DNA of 64,000 bases from DATATV01 sp036268615. GTDB taxonomy: Bacteria; Actinomycetota; Actinomycetes; Mycobacteriales; Pseudonocardiaceae. Below, piece by piece: positions 1 to 8,331 of the stretch. Both the position numbers and the translations under genes were made by a program. The notes under the pieces were generated by a model that saw only the letters and a list, made by a program, of their open reading frames with translations, searched no databases and was not told the origin of the DNA. The stretch's first letter is position 1. Every line of letters begins with the position of its first letter. The stretch is from assembly GCA_036268615.1 (NCBI GenBank), contig DATATV010000068.1, positions 167,544 through 231,543 on the forward strand. Direction: 5' to 3'.

Positions 1-756
1 GCATCGGTCCCGGTCAGCGGTGCTGAGCACGTCGGCTCGCCACACGCGGACGGACGGACCCGGGAGGCAGTGGCCAGGCTGCTGCTGGAACGGGGACCGG
101 TCACCGCTGGGGTGGTGGCCGAGGCGCTGGGCCTGAGCCCGGCCGCCGTCCGGCGCCACCTCGACGTGCTGATCGCCGACGGCGAGGTCGGCACCCGGGA
201 CGCGCCCCGGCGCGGCCAGCGTGGCCGGGGTCGCCCGGCCAAGCTGTTCCTGCTCACCTCGACCGGCCGGGCCCGGTTCGGACACGCCTACGACGATCTG
301 GCCGTGTCCGCGCTGCGTTTCCTCGCCGAACGGGGTGGGGAACAGGCGGTGCGGGCGTTCGCCGAGAGCCGGGTGGCCGCGCTGATCAACGAACACCGGT
401 CCACAGTGGCCGGTCAGGCCGATCCGAGTGCCCGCGCCAGGGCACTCGCCGACGCCCTGACCAGCGAGGGCTACGCTGCGTCGACCCGACATGTCGGGTC
501 GGGGGAGCAGTTGTGTCAGCACCACTGCCCGGTGGCCCACGTGGCCGCTGAGTTTCCACAACTGTGTGAGGCCGAGACGGCGGCGTTCGCCGACCTGCTC
601 GGTACGCACGTGCAGCGACTGGCGACCATTGCCCGCGGCGACGCGGCATGCACGACCCACGTTCCCGTTCCGGCGGAACCGGAACCGAACCCGAGCGGAG
701 CCGGGCCGGCGGGAACGACGATGAACAGCCACGAGTATGGAGGGGAGTCCGGATGA
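1..756 (+). CDS. sufR: SufR-type Fe-S sensing repressor, 5' end outside window
   Basis: Transcriptional regulator of the suf operon. The winged helix-turn-helix (ARRLLL-type start, then AEALGLSPAAVRRHLD) is followed by a C-terminal cluster CQHHCPVAHVAAEFPQLC plus a later Cys (DAAC), the layout of SufR proteins that bind an Fe-S cluster and repress suf genes when the cluster is loaded. The frame is open back to base 1 and reads TREAVARLLL before the first in-frame GTG at 70; homologues normally include this stretch, so the real start probably lies upstream of the window and GTG 70 would clip the first helix. Its stop overlaps the sufB start by ATGA. The family assignment is firm; the start is not visible. 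Confidence 0.88.
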   Translation, partial: ASVPVSGAEHVGSPHADGRTREAVARLLLERGPVTAGVVAEALGLSPAAVRRHLDVLIADGEVGTRDAPRRGQRGRGRPAKLFLLTSTGRARFGHAYDDLAVSALRFLAERGGEQAVRAFAESRVAALINEHRSTVAGQADPSARARALADALTSEGYAASTRHVGSGEQLCQHHCPVAHVAAEFPQLCEAETAAFADLLGTHVQRLATIARGDAACTTHVPVPAEPEPNPSGAGPAGTTMNSHEYGGESG

Positions 757-2207
757 CTGCCGCTGCCGAGCAGCGAACGCCCACCACGGTCGCCGAGCCC
801 ATGACGCAGGAACAGACCCTCGCGTCGCTGGGACGTTACGAATACGGCTGGGCGGACACGGACGCCGCGGGCGCCAGCGCCCGTCGTGGCCTCAGCGAAG
901 AGGTCGTGCGCGACATCTCCGCGAAGAAGAGCGAGCCCGAGTGGATGCTTGAGGCCCGCCTCAAGGCGCTGAAACTGTTCGACCGCAAGCCGATGCCGAA
1001 CTGGGGTGCCGACCTGTCGGGCATCCACTTCGACACCATCAAGTACTTCGTCCGCTCCACCGAGCAGCAGGCCGCCACGTGGGAGGACCTGCCCGCCGAC
1101 ATCAAGAACACCTACGACAAGCTGGGCATCCCGGAGGCCGAGAAGCAGCGGCTGATCGGTGGCGTGGCCGCCCAGTACGAGTCCGAGGTGGTCTACCACA
1201 AGATCCGTGAGGACCTGGAGGCCCAGGGTGTGCTGTTCCTGGACACCGACACCGGTCTCAAGGAGCACCCGGAGCTGTTCAAGGAGTACTTCGGCTCGGT
1301 GATTCCGGCCGGGGACAACAAGTTCTCCGCGCTGAACACCGCGGTGTGGTCGGGTGGCTCGTTCATCTACGTGCCCAAGGGTGTCCACGTGGACATCCCG
1401 CTGCAGGCCTACTTCCGGATCAACACCGAGAACATGGGCCAGTTCGAGCGGACCCTGATCATCGTCGACGAGGGTGCCTACGTGCACTACGTCGAGGGCT
1501 GCACCGCGCCGATCTACAAGTCCGACTCGCTGCACTCGGCCGTCGTCGAGATCGTCGTGAAGAAGGGTGGCCGCTGCCGCTACACGACGATCCAGAACTG
1601 GTCGAACAACGTCTACAACCTGGTCACCAAGCGCGCCAAGGCCGAAGAGGGCGCGACCATGGAGTGGATCGACGGCAACCTCGGCTCCAAGGTCACCATG
1701 AAGTACCCGTCGGTGTTCCTGATGGGCGAGCACGCCAAGGGTGAGGTGCTCTCCATCGCCTTCGCCGGCGAGGGCCAGCACCAGGACGCCGGCGCCAAGA
1801 TGGTGCACATGGCGCCGCACACCTCCTCCACCATCGTGTCCAAGTCGGTGGCCCGGGGCGGTGGCCGCACCTCCTACCGCGGTCTGGTGCAGGTCAACAA
1901 GCGGGCCCACCACTCGAAGTCGACGGTGAAGTGCGACGCGCTGCTGGTCGACACGATCAGCCGCTCGGACACCTACCCCTACGTCGACATCCGCGAGGAC
2001 GACGTGTCCATGGGCCACGAGGCGACCGTCTCGAAGGTCAGCGAGGACCAGCTGTTCTACCTGATGTCCCGCGGCCTGACCGAGGACGAGGCGATGGCCA
2101 TGGTGGTGCGCGGCTTCATCGAGCCGATCGCCCGCGAACTGCCGATGGAGTACGCGTTGGAACTGAACCGCCTGATCGAGTTGCAGATGGAAGGGGCCGT
2201 CGGCTGA
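753..2207 (+). CDS. sufB: Fe-S cluster assembly scaffold SufB
   Basis: Core scaffold subunit of the SufBC2D complex that builds Fe-S clusters in the cytoplasm. The 484-aa product has the usual length and the conserved beta-helix core, including IQNWSNNVYNLVTKRA, GSKVTMKYPSVFL and the C-terminal GFIEPIARELPMEYALELNR. Start chosen at ATG 753, which overlaps the sufR stop (ATGA) and has a GGAGGGG ribosome site just upstream at about 739-745; a longer frame opens at 648 but lies wholly inside sufR. Second gene of the operon, 2 nt before sufD. Very secure call. Confidence 0.97.
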   Translation: MTAAAEQRTPTTVAEPMTQEQTLASLGRYEYGWADTDAAGASARRGLSEEVVRDISAKKSEPEWMLEARLKALKLFDRKPMPNWGADLSGIHFDTIKYFVRSTEQQAATWEDLPADIKNTYDKLGIPEAEKQRLIGGVAAQYESEVVYHKIREDLEAQGVLFLDTDTGLKEHPELFKEYFGSVIPAGDNKFSALNTAVWSGGSFIYVPKGVHVDIPLQAYFRINTENMGQFERTLIIVDEGAYVHYVEGCTAPIYKSDSLHSAVVEIVVKKGGRCRYTTIQNWSNNVYNLVTKRAKAEEGATMEWIDGNLGSKVTMKYPSVFLMGEHAKGEVLSIAFAGEGQHQDAGAKMVHMAPHTSSTIVSKSVARGGGRTSYRGLVQVNKRAHHSKSTVKCDALLVDTISRSDTYPYVDIREDDVSMGHEATVSKVSEDQLFYLMSRGLTEDEAMAMVVRGFIEPIARELPMEYALELNRLIELQMEGAVG

Positions 2208-2209
2208 CC

Positions 2210-3373
2210 ATGACGACGACTGAGAAGCCGATTGGCCAGCACGGCCTGACCGGGCATTCGCACGGGTTCGTCCCGCGTTCGACGCGGGCGGAACTCGCCG
2301 ACGGCGCCGAGGCGCCGCACGGCCGGGAGGAGAACTGGCGGTTCACCCCGATGAAGCGGCTGCGTGGGCTCATCCCCGCGCAGCCCGCGTCGGGCACCGC
2401 CGAGATCGTGGTGGACGGCCCCGCCGAGATCACCGTGGAGCGGGTGGACCGCACCGACCAGCGGCTCGGCGAGACCGGCAAGCCCACCGAGTACGTGTCC
2501 CGGCACGCGTTCGAGTCGTTCACCGAAGCGACCGTGCTGACTCTGCCCGGGGACACCCGGGTCGAGCGGCCGGCGCTGGTCACGGTGACCGGTCCGGGCG
2601 AAGGTGCCACCGCCTACGGGCACCTCCAGGTGCGCGCCGAGCAGTTCGCCGAGGGCGTGGTGGTCATCGACTACCGCGGATCTGGCGTCTACGCGGACAA
2701 CCTGGAGCTGGTGCTCGCCGACGGCGCGAAGCTGACCGTGGTGGTCGTGCACGACTGGGCCGACGACGCGGTGCACCTGAGCACGCACACCGCGCAGGTC
2801 GGCCGGGACGCGGCGGTCAAGCACACCGTGGTCACCCTGGGCGGCGACCTGGTCCGGGTCGCGCCGACGGTGCGGTTCACCGAGCGCGGTGGCGAGGCCG
2901 ACCTGACCGGCCTGTACTTCGCCGACGCGGGCCAGCACCTTGAGCACCGGCTGTTCGTGGACCACGCGGTGCCCAACTGCCGCAGCAACGTCACCTACAA
3001 GGGTGCGTTGCAGGGCGACGGTGCGCACACGGTGTGGATCGGCGACGTGCTGATCCGGGCGGCCGCCGAGGGCACCGAGACCTTCGAGCTCAACCGCAAC
3101 CTGGTGCTCACCGACGGCGCCCGCGCCGACTCGGTGCCCAACCTGGAGATCGAGACCGGCGAGATCGCCGGTGCCGGTCACGCCAGCGCCACCGGCCGGT
3201 TCGACGACGAGCAGTTGTTCTACCTCCAGGCCAGGGGCATCCCCGAGAACCAGGCGCGCCGCCTTGTCGTGCGCGGCTTCTTCCACGAGGTGCTGGCCAA
3301 GATCGCCGTGCCGGAGATCCGCGAGCGCCTCGAAGCGGCCATCGAGGCCGAGCTCGCGGTGGTCGGCGTATGA
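2210..3373 (+). CDS. sufD: Fe-S cluster assembly protein SufD
   Basis: Partner of SufB in the SufBC2D scaffold, needed for iron entry and cluster formation. The 387-aa protein has the variable N-terminal region (to about residue 120) and the SufB/SufD beta-helix core with FELNRNLVLTDGARADS, SVPNLEIETGEIAGAGHAS and the tail FYLQARGIPENQARRLV. ATG 2210 follows the sufB stop by 2 nt; the open frame reaches back into sufB, but only this start gives a family-like N terminus (MTTTEKPIGQHG). The stop overlaps the next start (ATGA). Confidence 0.96.
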   Translation: MTTTEKPIGQHGLTGHSHGFVPRSTRAELADGAEAPHGREENWRFTPMKRLRGLIPAQPASGTAEIVVDGPAEITVERVDRTDQRLGETGKPTEYVSRHAFESFTEATVLTLPGDTRVERPALVTVTGPGEGATAYGHLQVRAEQFAEGVVVIDYRGSGVYADNLELVLADGAKLTVVVVHDWADDAVHLSTHTAQVGRDAAVKHTVVTLGGDLVRVAPTVRFTERGGEADLTGLYFADAGQHLEHRLFVDHAVPNCRSNVTYKGALQGDGAHTVWIGDVLIRAAAEGTETFELNRNLVLTDGARADSVPNLEIETGEIAGAGHASATGRFDDEQLFYLQARGIPENQARRLVVRGFFHEVLAKIAVPEIRERLEAAIEAELAVVGV

Positions 3374-3693
3374 CCGGGCCGCGGGTGTGTGCGTTGTCCG
3401 ACCTCGACGAGAGCAAGCCGCTCGCCATCGAGGTGGGGGACACGCCCGTGGTGCTCGTCCGGCAGGGCGAGACCGTGCACGCCCTGCGCGACGAGTGTTC
3501 GCACGCCGAGCTCGCGTTGAGCGACGGCGAGGTGACCGGCAAGGGCATCGAGTGCTTCCTGCACGGGTCGTGTTTCGACCTGCGCACCGGAGCGCCGTCC
3601 TCGCCGCCGGCCACCGAACCGGTCGACGTGTTCGCGGTGTCCGTCGTGGACGGTGACGTGCACGTGGACACCGACCGCGTCGTCAACCGGTAA
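3370..3693 (+). CDS. Rieske-type [2Fe-2S] ferredoxin in suf operon
   Basis: Small 107-aa non-haem-iron-oxygenase-type Rieske protein. The cluster ligands are visible as C-S-H at DECSHAEL and C-x2-H at ECFLHGSCFDL, 17 residues apart, with two His and two Cys as in biphenyl-type Rieske ferredoxins. It overlaps the sufD stop by ATGA, so it is translationally coupled. A Rieske gene sits at this place in many actinobacterial suf operons; electron supply for cluster assembly or a reporter client are both possible, but the exact role is not established. Confidence 0.93.
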   Translation: MTGPRVCALSDLDESKPLAIEVGDTPVVLVRQGETVHALRDECSHAELALSDGEVTGKGIECFLHGSCFDLRTGAPSSPPATEPVDVFAVSVVDGDVHVDTDRVVNR

Positions 3694-3733
3694 CCCAAGA
3701 CTTTCCAGTACCAGCGGGAGAAACGAAGCAGAC

Positions 3734-4510
3734 ATGGCCACCCTGGAGATCAAGGACCTGCACGTCTCGGTGCACACCGAGGACGGCGAGAAGGAGATCC
3801 TCAAAGGTGTCGACCTGACCATCCGGTCGGGCGAGACGCACGCGATCATGGGGCCGAACGGTTCCGGCAAGTCCACCCTGTCCTACGCCATCGCCGGCCA
3901 CCCGAAGTACCAGGTGACCTCCGGCGAGGTGCTGCTGGACGGCGAGGACGTGCTGGGCCTCACCGTCGACGAACGCGCCCGGGCCGGCATCTTCCTGGCC
4001 ATGCAGTACCCGGTCGAGGTGCCCGGCGTGTCCATGTCGAACTTCCTGCGCACCGCGGCCACCGCCGTGCGCGGCGAGGCGCCGCAGGTGCGGCACTGGG
4101 TCAAGGAAGTCAAGTCGGCCATGACCGACCTGGAGATCGACGCGGCGTTCGCCGACCGCAGCGTGAACGAGGGCTTCTCCGGTGGCGAGAAGAAGCGCCA
4201 CGAGATCCTGCAACTGTCGTTGCTGCGCCCGAAGATCGCGATCCTGGACGAGACCGACTCCGGCCTGGACGTGGACGCGCTGCGGGTGGTGTCCGACGGC
4301 GTCAACCGCTACAAGGAGTCCGGGGACGTGGGCGTCATGCTGATCACCCACTACACCCGCATCCTCAAACACATCACGCCCGACTTCGTGCACGTCTTCG
4401 CCGGCGGCCGGATCGTCGAGTCCGGCGGGTCGGAACTGGCCCAGCAGCTGGAGAACGAGGGCTACGTCCGGTTCACCGGCGGGAAGCGTGAGGAGGTCGT
4501 GGCGCCATGA
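3734..4510 (+). CDS. sufC: Fe-S cluster assembly ATPase SufC
   Basis: ABC-type ATPase subunit of the SufBC2D scaffold; it powers conformational change and is not a transporter. The 258-aa protein shows Walker A GPNGSGKST (about residues 40-48), a degenerate SufC signature FSGGEKKRHEILQLS, Walker B KIAILDETDSGLD and H-loop LITHYTRI. ATG 3734 is preceded by GGGAG at about 3717; a 40-nt gap separates it from the Rieske gene, the longest gap inside the operon. The stop overlaps sufS (ATGA). Confidence 0.97.
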   Translation: MATLEIKDLHVSVHTEDGEKEILKGVDLTIRSGETHAIMGPNGSGKSTLSYAIAGHPKYQVTSGEVLLDGEDVLGLTVDERARAGIFLAMQYPVEVPGVSMSNFLRTAATAVRGEAPQVRHWVKEVKSAMTDLEIDAAFADRSVNEGFSGGEKKRHEILQLSLLRPKIAILDETDSGLDVDALRVVSDGVNRYKESGDVGVMLITHYTRILKHITPDFVHVFAGGRIVESGGSELAQQLENEGYVRFTGGKREEVVAP

Positions 4511-5802
4511 CCACGACCGCCCTGCCGCTGGATGTGGAGACCATCCGCAAGGACTTCCCGATCCTGGGCCGTACGGTCCGGGACGGGAAACGGTTGGTGT
4601 ACCTGGACTCCGGGGCGACCTCGCAGAAACCGCGGCAGGTGCTGGACGCCGAGCGGGCGTTCACCGAGACGTCCAACGCGGCAGTGCACCGGGGGGCGCA
4701 CCAGCTGGCCGAGGAGGCCGACGACGCCTACGAGGGCGCCCGCGGGCGGATCGCCGAGTTCGTCGGGGTCGACGCCGGTGAGCTGGTGTTCACCAAGAAC
4801 GCCACCGAAGGCATCAACCTGGTCGCCTACGCGATGAGCAACGCGCGCACCTCCGGGTCCGCCGACGCCGAGCGCTTCCGGCTCGGCCCGGGCGACGAGG
4901 TCGTCGTGACCGAGATGGAGCACCACGCCAATCTCGTTCCGTGGCAACAGTTGTGTGAGCGCACCGGGGCGACCCTGCGCTGGTTCGCGATCACCGACGA
5001 CGGCCGGCTGGACCTGTCCAACATCGACGAACTGGTGAACGACCGGACCAGGCTGGTCGCCTTCACCCACCAGTCCAACGTGCTGGGCACGGTCAATCCG
5101 CCGGCGCAGATCGTGGCCAGGGCACGTGAGGTCGGCGCGCTGACCGTGCTGGACGCCTGCCAGTCGGTGCCGCACTCGCCGGTGGACTTCGGCGCGCTGG
5201 GTGTGGACTTCGCCGCGTTCTCCGGGCACAAGATGCTCGGCCCGACCGGGGTCGGCGTGCTCTACGGCCGCCGGGAGCTGCTGGAGATCATGCCGCCGTT
5301 CCTGACCGGCGGGTCGATGATCGAGATGGTGCACATGGCGCGGTCCACCTTCGCGCCGCCGCCGCAGCGGTTCGAGGCCGGGGTGCCGAACTTCGCGCAG
5401 GCGGTCGGCCTTGGTGCCGCGGTGGACTACCTGAACGTGGTTGGCATGTCCCGCATCGCCGAGCACGAGCACCTGCTCACCGAGGCCGCGTTGGCCGGGC
5501 TGGCCGAGAACCCGGGTGTCCGGGTGGTCGGTCCGACGCCGGAGGGCCCGACGGGAACATCGGACCGGGGTGGTGCTGTTTCCTTCGTTGTGGAGGGAAT
5601 CCACGCGCACGACGTGGGCCAGGTGCTCGACGACCTGGGGATCGCCGTTCGGGTGGGGCACCACTGCGCGTGGCCGCTGCACCGCCGGTACGGGGTCGCG
5701 GCCACCGTGCGGGCCACCTTCTACCTCTACAACGACCTCGACGAGGTCACCGCATTGCTGGACGGGGTGCGGGAGGCACAGCGCTTCTTCGGGACGGTCT
5801 GA
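4507..5802 (+). CDS. sufS: SufS cysteine desulfurase
   Basis: PLP enzyme that takes sulfur from L-cysteine as persulfide for cluster assembly. 431 aa; group II desulfurase with the PLP lysine in FSGHKMLGPTG (about K242) and the catalytic cysteine in VGHHCAWPLHRR (about C387). ATG 4507 overlaps the sufC stop. The adjacent SufU would accept the persulfide through a zinc-ligand swap with the conserved His next to PLP, the scheme known from Bacillus and actinobacteria. Confidence 0.97.
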   Translation: MTTTALPLDVETIRKDFPILGRTVRDGKRLVYLDSGATSQKPRQVLDAERAFTETSNAAVHRGAHQLAEEADDAYEGARGRIAEFVGVDAGELVFTKNATEGINLVAYAMSNARTSGSADAERFRLGPGDEVVVTEMEHHANLVPWQQLCERTGATLRWFAITDDGRLDLSNIDELVNDRTRLVAFTHQSNVLGTVNPPAQIVARAREVGALTVLDACQSVPHSPVDFGALGVDFAAFSGHKMLGPTGVGVLYGRRELLEIMPPFLTGGSMIEMVHMARSTFAPPPQRFEAGVPNFAQAVGLGAAVDYLNVVGMSRIAEHEHLLTEAALAGLAENPGVRVVGPTPEGPTGTSDRGGAVSFVVEGIHAHDVGQVLDDLGIAVRVGHHCAWPLHRRYGVAATVRATFYLYNDLDEVTALLDGVREAQRFFGTV

Positions 5803-6254
5803 TGCGACTGGATCAGATGTACCAGGAGATCATCCTGGACCACTACAAGCACCCGCACGGGCGTGGTCTGCGCGACCCCTTCGAGGCCGAGGTACACCAC
5901 GTCAACCCCACCTGTGGGGACGAGGTGACGCTTCGGGTGCACCTGAAGGGCGACGGGACGCAGGCCGAGGTCGCGGACGTGTCCTACGAGGGGCAGGGCT
6001 GCTCCATCAGCCAGGCTTCCGCGTCGGTGCTGACCGACCTGGTCATCGGCCGCACGGTCGAGCAGGCGTTCGGCACGCTGGACGAGTTCGTCAAGCTGAT
6101 GCAGGGTCGCGGCCAGGTGGAACCGGATGAGGACGTGCTGGAGGACGCCATCGCCTTCGCCGGGGTGGCCAAGTATCCGGCACGGGTGAAATGCGCACTG
6201 CTGGGCTGGATGGCGTTCAAGGACGCCGTCGCACGCGCCACAACCGACACGTGA
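5802..6254 (+). CDS. sufU: SufU zinc-dependent sulfurtransferase
   Basis: Sulfur acceptor for SufS, replacing SufE. 150 aa with the three conserved Cys and one Asp that bind zinc: NPTCGDE (C38, D40), GQGCSIS (C67) and RVKCALL (C131). The insert between the second and third Cys (about residues 80-128) is longer than in IscU, as expected for SufU. ATG 5802 shares a base with the sufS stop (TGATG), so translation is coupled. Confidence 0.96.
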   Translation: MRLDQMYQEIILDHYKHPHGRGLRDPFEAEVHHVNPTCGDEVTLRVHLKGDGTQAEVADVSYEGQGCSISQASASVLTDLVIGRTVEQAFGTLDEFVKLMQGRGQVEPDEDVLEDAIAFAGVAKYPARVKCALLGWMAFKDAVARATTDT

Positions 6255-6265
6255 GGTGAACGCCA

Positions 6266-6682
6266 ATGACCACCGGTGAAGTGAACACCGACGCCGCCTC
6301 CCGCGAGGGGCGAACGGCCGAGGACCTGCCCGAGCAGCAGTCCGCGCCGGTTGTCGTCGACCAGAAGAAGATCGACGACGTCGAGGAGGCCATGCGCGAC
6401 GTGGTCGACCCCGAACTGGGCATCAACGTCGTCGACCTCGGGCTGGTCTACGACATCCGGGTGGACCAGGAGAATGTCGCGCTGGTCGACATGACGCTGA
6501 CCTCGGCGGCCTGCCCGCTGACCGATGTGATCGAGGACCAGGCGCGCAGCGCGCTGGTCGGCACCGGTGACGGCGTCGTGTCCGACGTGCGGATCAACTG
6601 GGTCTGGATGCCGCCGTGGGGCCCGGAGAAGATCACCGAGGACGGCCGCGAGCAGCTGCGCGCGCTCGGCTTCACGGTCTGA
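6266..6682 (+). CDS. sufT: SufT-like DUF59/MIP18 protein
   Basis: Last gene of the suf operon, 138 aa. After a charged, low-complexity N terminus (to about residue 35) comes the DUF59 domain: EEAMRDVVDPELGINVVDLGLVYD, then the SAACPLTD stretch with the conserved Cys and the C-terminal VWMPPWGPEKITEDGREQL. The family helps mature Fe-S proteins. A weak GAGGTGA ribosome site precedes ATG 6266, 11 nt after sufU. Followed by the hairpin at 6707. Confidence 0.94.
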   Translation: MTTGEVNTDAASREGRTAEDLPEQQSAPVVVDQKKIDDVEEAMRDVVDPELGINVVDLGLVYDIRVDQENVALVDMTLTSAACPLTDVIEDQARSALVGTGDGVVSDVRINWVWMPPWGPEKITEDGREQLRALGFTV

Positions 6683-6706
6683 GCCCACACCACCACCGAA
6701 CTCCGG

Positions 6707-6740
6707 ATCGCCCGGGACGCCCACCAGCGTCCCGGGCGAT
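6707..6740 (+). terminator. suf operon terminator hairpin
   Basis: Perfect 14-bp inverted repeat (arm ATCGCCCGGGACGC at 6707-6720, its complement at 6727-6740) with a 6-nt loop, 24 nt after the sufT stop. There is no T run, which is common for actinomycete terminators. Confidence 0.85.
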
Positions 6741-6773
6741 TCGCGTCCGGGGTTGACAGCCGGATAGCATTTA

Positions 6774-6788
6774 TTGGACCAGGTCCAA
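6774..6788. promoter_or_regulatory. palindromic operator upstream of MarR-GNAT gene
   Basis: TTGGACCAGGTCCAA is a perfect palindrome with 7-bp arms and a 1-bp centre, ending 16 nt before the ATG of the MarR-containing gene. A TTGACA -35-like hexamer lies just upstream at 6753-6758. Position and symmetry suit a dimeric MarR protein controlling its own gene. Confidence 0.6.
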
Positions 6789-6804
6789 CAAATGAGGAGC
6801 CGTG

Positions 6805-7752
6805 ATGATCCGGTCGATCGAGGACCAGGTCGGCGCGGTCCGCGCGTTCACCCGCCGCTGGTCGGAGGTGGCCCGGGTGCTCGACGCCGGACTGTTGGAG
6901 TCGCCCTACGCCCTCACCGAGGCCCGGGTGCTGTTCGAGTTGAACCAGGCCGACAGCCTCGACCTGCGGGAACTGCGGCGGATCATGGACATCGACCCCT
7001 CCTACCTGACCCGGATCGTCGGCCGGTTCACCGCCGACGGGCTGGTCGCGGCCCACCCGTCGACCGCCGACGCGCGCAAGCGGGTGCTGCGGCTGACCGA
7101 GCAGGGCCGGTCGGTGGCCCGGCTGCTGGACGAGCGCTCCCAGGAGCAGAACCGCGCGCTGCTGGCACCGCTGGAGGAGGCCGACCGGGAGCGGCTGACC
7201 GCGGCGATGGACACCGTCCGCGAGGTGATCGACCGCGCCACCGGGCGGGCGTCGACCGGACCGCGTGGCACGTTCCGGCTGCGCGCGCTGCGCTCGGGCG
7301 ACCTGGGCTGGGTGATCGCCCGCCACGCGACCGTCTACGCCGACGAGTACGGCTGGGACGACTCGTTCGAGGCCCTGGTGGCCCGCGTCGTCGCCGACTT
7401 CGCCCAGCACCGACTACCCGGTCGGGACGACGCGTGGATCGCCGAGGTGGACGGTCAGCCGGTCGGCTGTGTGTTCTGCGTGCACACCGAGGACGAGCGC
7501 GTCGGGCAACTCCGACTGCTGCTCGTCGATCCCGCGGGTCGCGGCCTCGGGGTCGGGTCCGCGCTGGTCGACGCGTGCGTGCGGTTCGCCCGGGAGGCCG
7601 GCTATCAGCGACTGGTCCTGTGGACCAACGACGTCCTGGCCTCGGCCCGGCGGATCTATCGGGCCGCCGGCTTCACCCTGGCCGATCAGGATTCGCACCG
7701 AAGCTTCGGGCACGACCTGGTCGGCCAGCACTGGGAGCTGCGGCTCAGCTGA
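6805..7752 (+). CDS. MarR-GNAT fusion: winged-helix regulator with acetyltransferase domain
   Basis: Two-domain protein, 315 aa. Residues about 1-145 form a MarR winged helix (LTEARVLFELNQ, DIDPSYLTRIVGRFTADGL, then the wing ADARKRVLRLTEQG). Residues about 155-315 are a GNAT N-acetyltransferase fold with the CoA loop RGLGVGSALVD and LVLWTNDVL. Such fusions are a known family; the small-molecule substrate may double as the ligand. ATG 6805 is chosen over GTG 6802 because GAGGAG at 6794-6799 then has 5-nt spacing. It overlaps the convergent XRE gene by 8 nt at the stop. Confidence 0.85.
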   Translation: MIRSIEDQVGAVRAFTRRWSEVARVLDAGLLESPYALTEARVLFELNQADSLDLRELRRIMDIDPSYLTRIVGRFTADGLVAAHPSTADARKRVLRLTEQGRSVARLLDERSQEQNRALLAPLEEADRERLTAAMDTVREVIDRATGRASTGPRGTFRLRALRSGDLGWVIARHATVYADEYGWDDSFEALVARVVADFAQHRLPGRDDAWIAEVDGQPVGCVFCVHTEDERVGQLRLLLVDPAGRGLGVGSALVDACVRFAREAGYQRLVLWTNDVLASARRIYRAAGFTLADQDSHRSFGHDLVGQHWELRLS

Positions 7753-8221
7753 CCAGGGCGGTCACCAGCTCACTGGCCGGCAGGTCGCACAGCTGCGCCA
7801 GGTACTGGATGGCGGCCGGGTGCAGCGCGACCACGCTGGGCCGGTCGCCCGGCAGGTCCCGGACCTGGCGGGCGGCCAAGCCGCGGACCGGCTCCAGCTC
7901 CGGTCGGGCGTGCGTGGCCAGCGTGCGCAGGTCGACGTCGATGGTCCCGGACGGGCCGGGCGACAGCCGGGCGTGCACCCTGCCCAGCAGCTCCGGTGCG
8001 CTGGTGCCCAGCGCGGCACACAGCTCCACCAGTTTGACCACCGACAGCGTGCGGGTGCCCAGTTCGTAGGCGGCGAGGGCAGGCAGGGAGATCTCCGACT
8101 CCAGGTGAGCCTGAAGATCCTTCCGGGTCCAGCCGCGGGCCTTGCGGGTCTGGCGAAGCTCGTCGCCGAGGACCCCGGGATAGGCGGCCAGTAGGTTGTT
8201 GCGCGCGTTCACGGGCCGCAT
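7745..8221 (-). CDS. XRE-family helix-turn-helix regulator
   Basis: 158-aa DNA-binding protein. The N-terminal HTH reads LGDELRQTRKARGWTRKDLQAHL followed by SLPALAAYELGTRTLSV, a clear Cro/C1-type domain (about residues 15-70). The rest is an actinobacterial extension without a recognisable enzyme motif. Start taken at ATG 8221; a GTG 9 nt further in (8212) is equally plausible as no strong ribosome site is seen, and the frame upstream gives no family-like sequence. Convergent with the MarR-GNAT gene. Target unknown. Confidence 0.8.
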   Translation of the reverse strand: MRPVNARNNLLAAYPGVLGDELRQTRKARGWTRKDLQAHLESEISLPALAAYELGTRTLSVVKLVELCAALGTSAPELLGRVHARLSPGPSGTIDVDLRTLATHARPELEPVRGLAARQVRDLPGDRPSVVALHPAAIQYLAQLCDLPASELVTALVS

Positions 8222-8331
8222 TCGAAGCCGGCTCGCCGACGGATTGGGTTGTGCGCCGGCCGCGCCTGAATTTGCGCCATCCGGGTGATCGTTGTTGCCA
8301 GTCGGGGTGTCGGCGTGGAATAAGCGTCGGC

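Noticed and set aside
516..2018. Long open frame antisense to sufB (about 500 codons), and a similar one at 2057-3286 antisense to sufD
   Set aside because: Mirror of high GC third-position bias in real genes; low-complexity His/Val/Gly/Asp composition, no family resemblance and no ribosome site.
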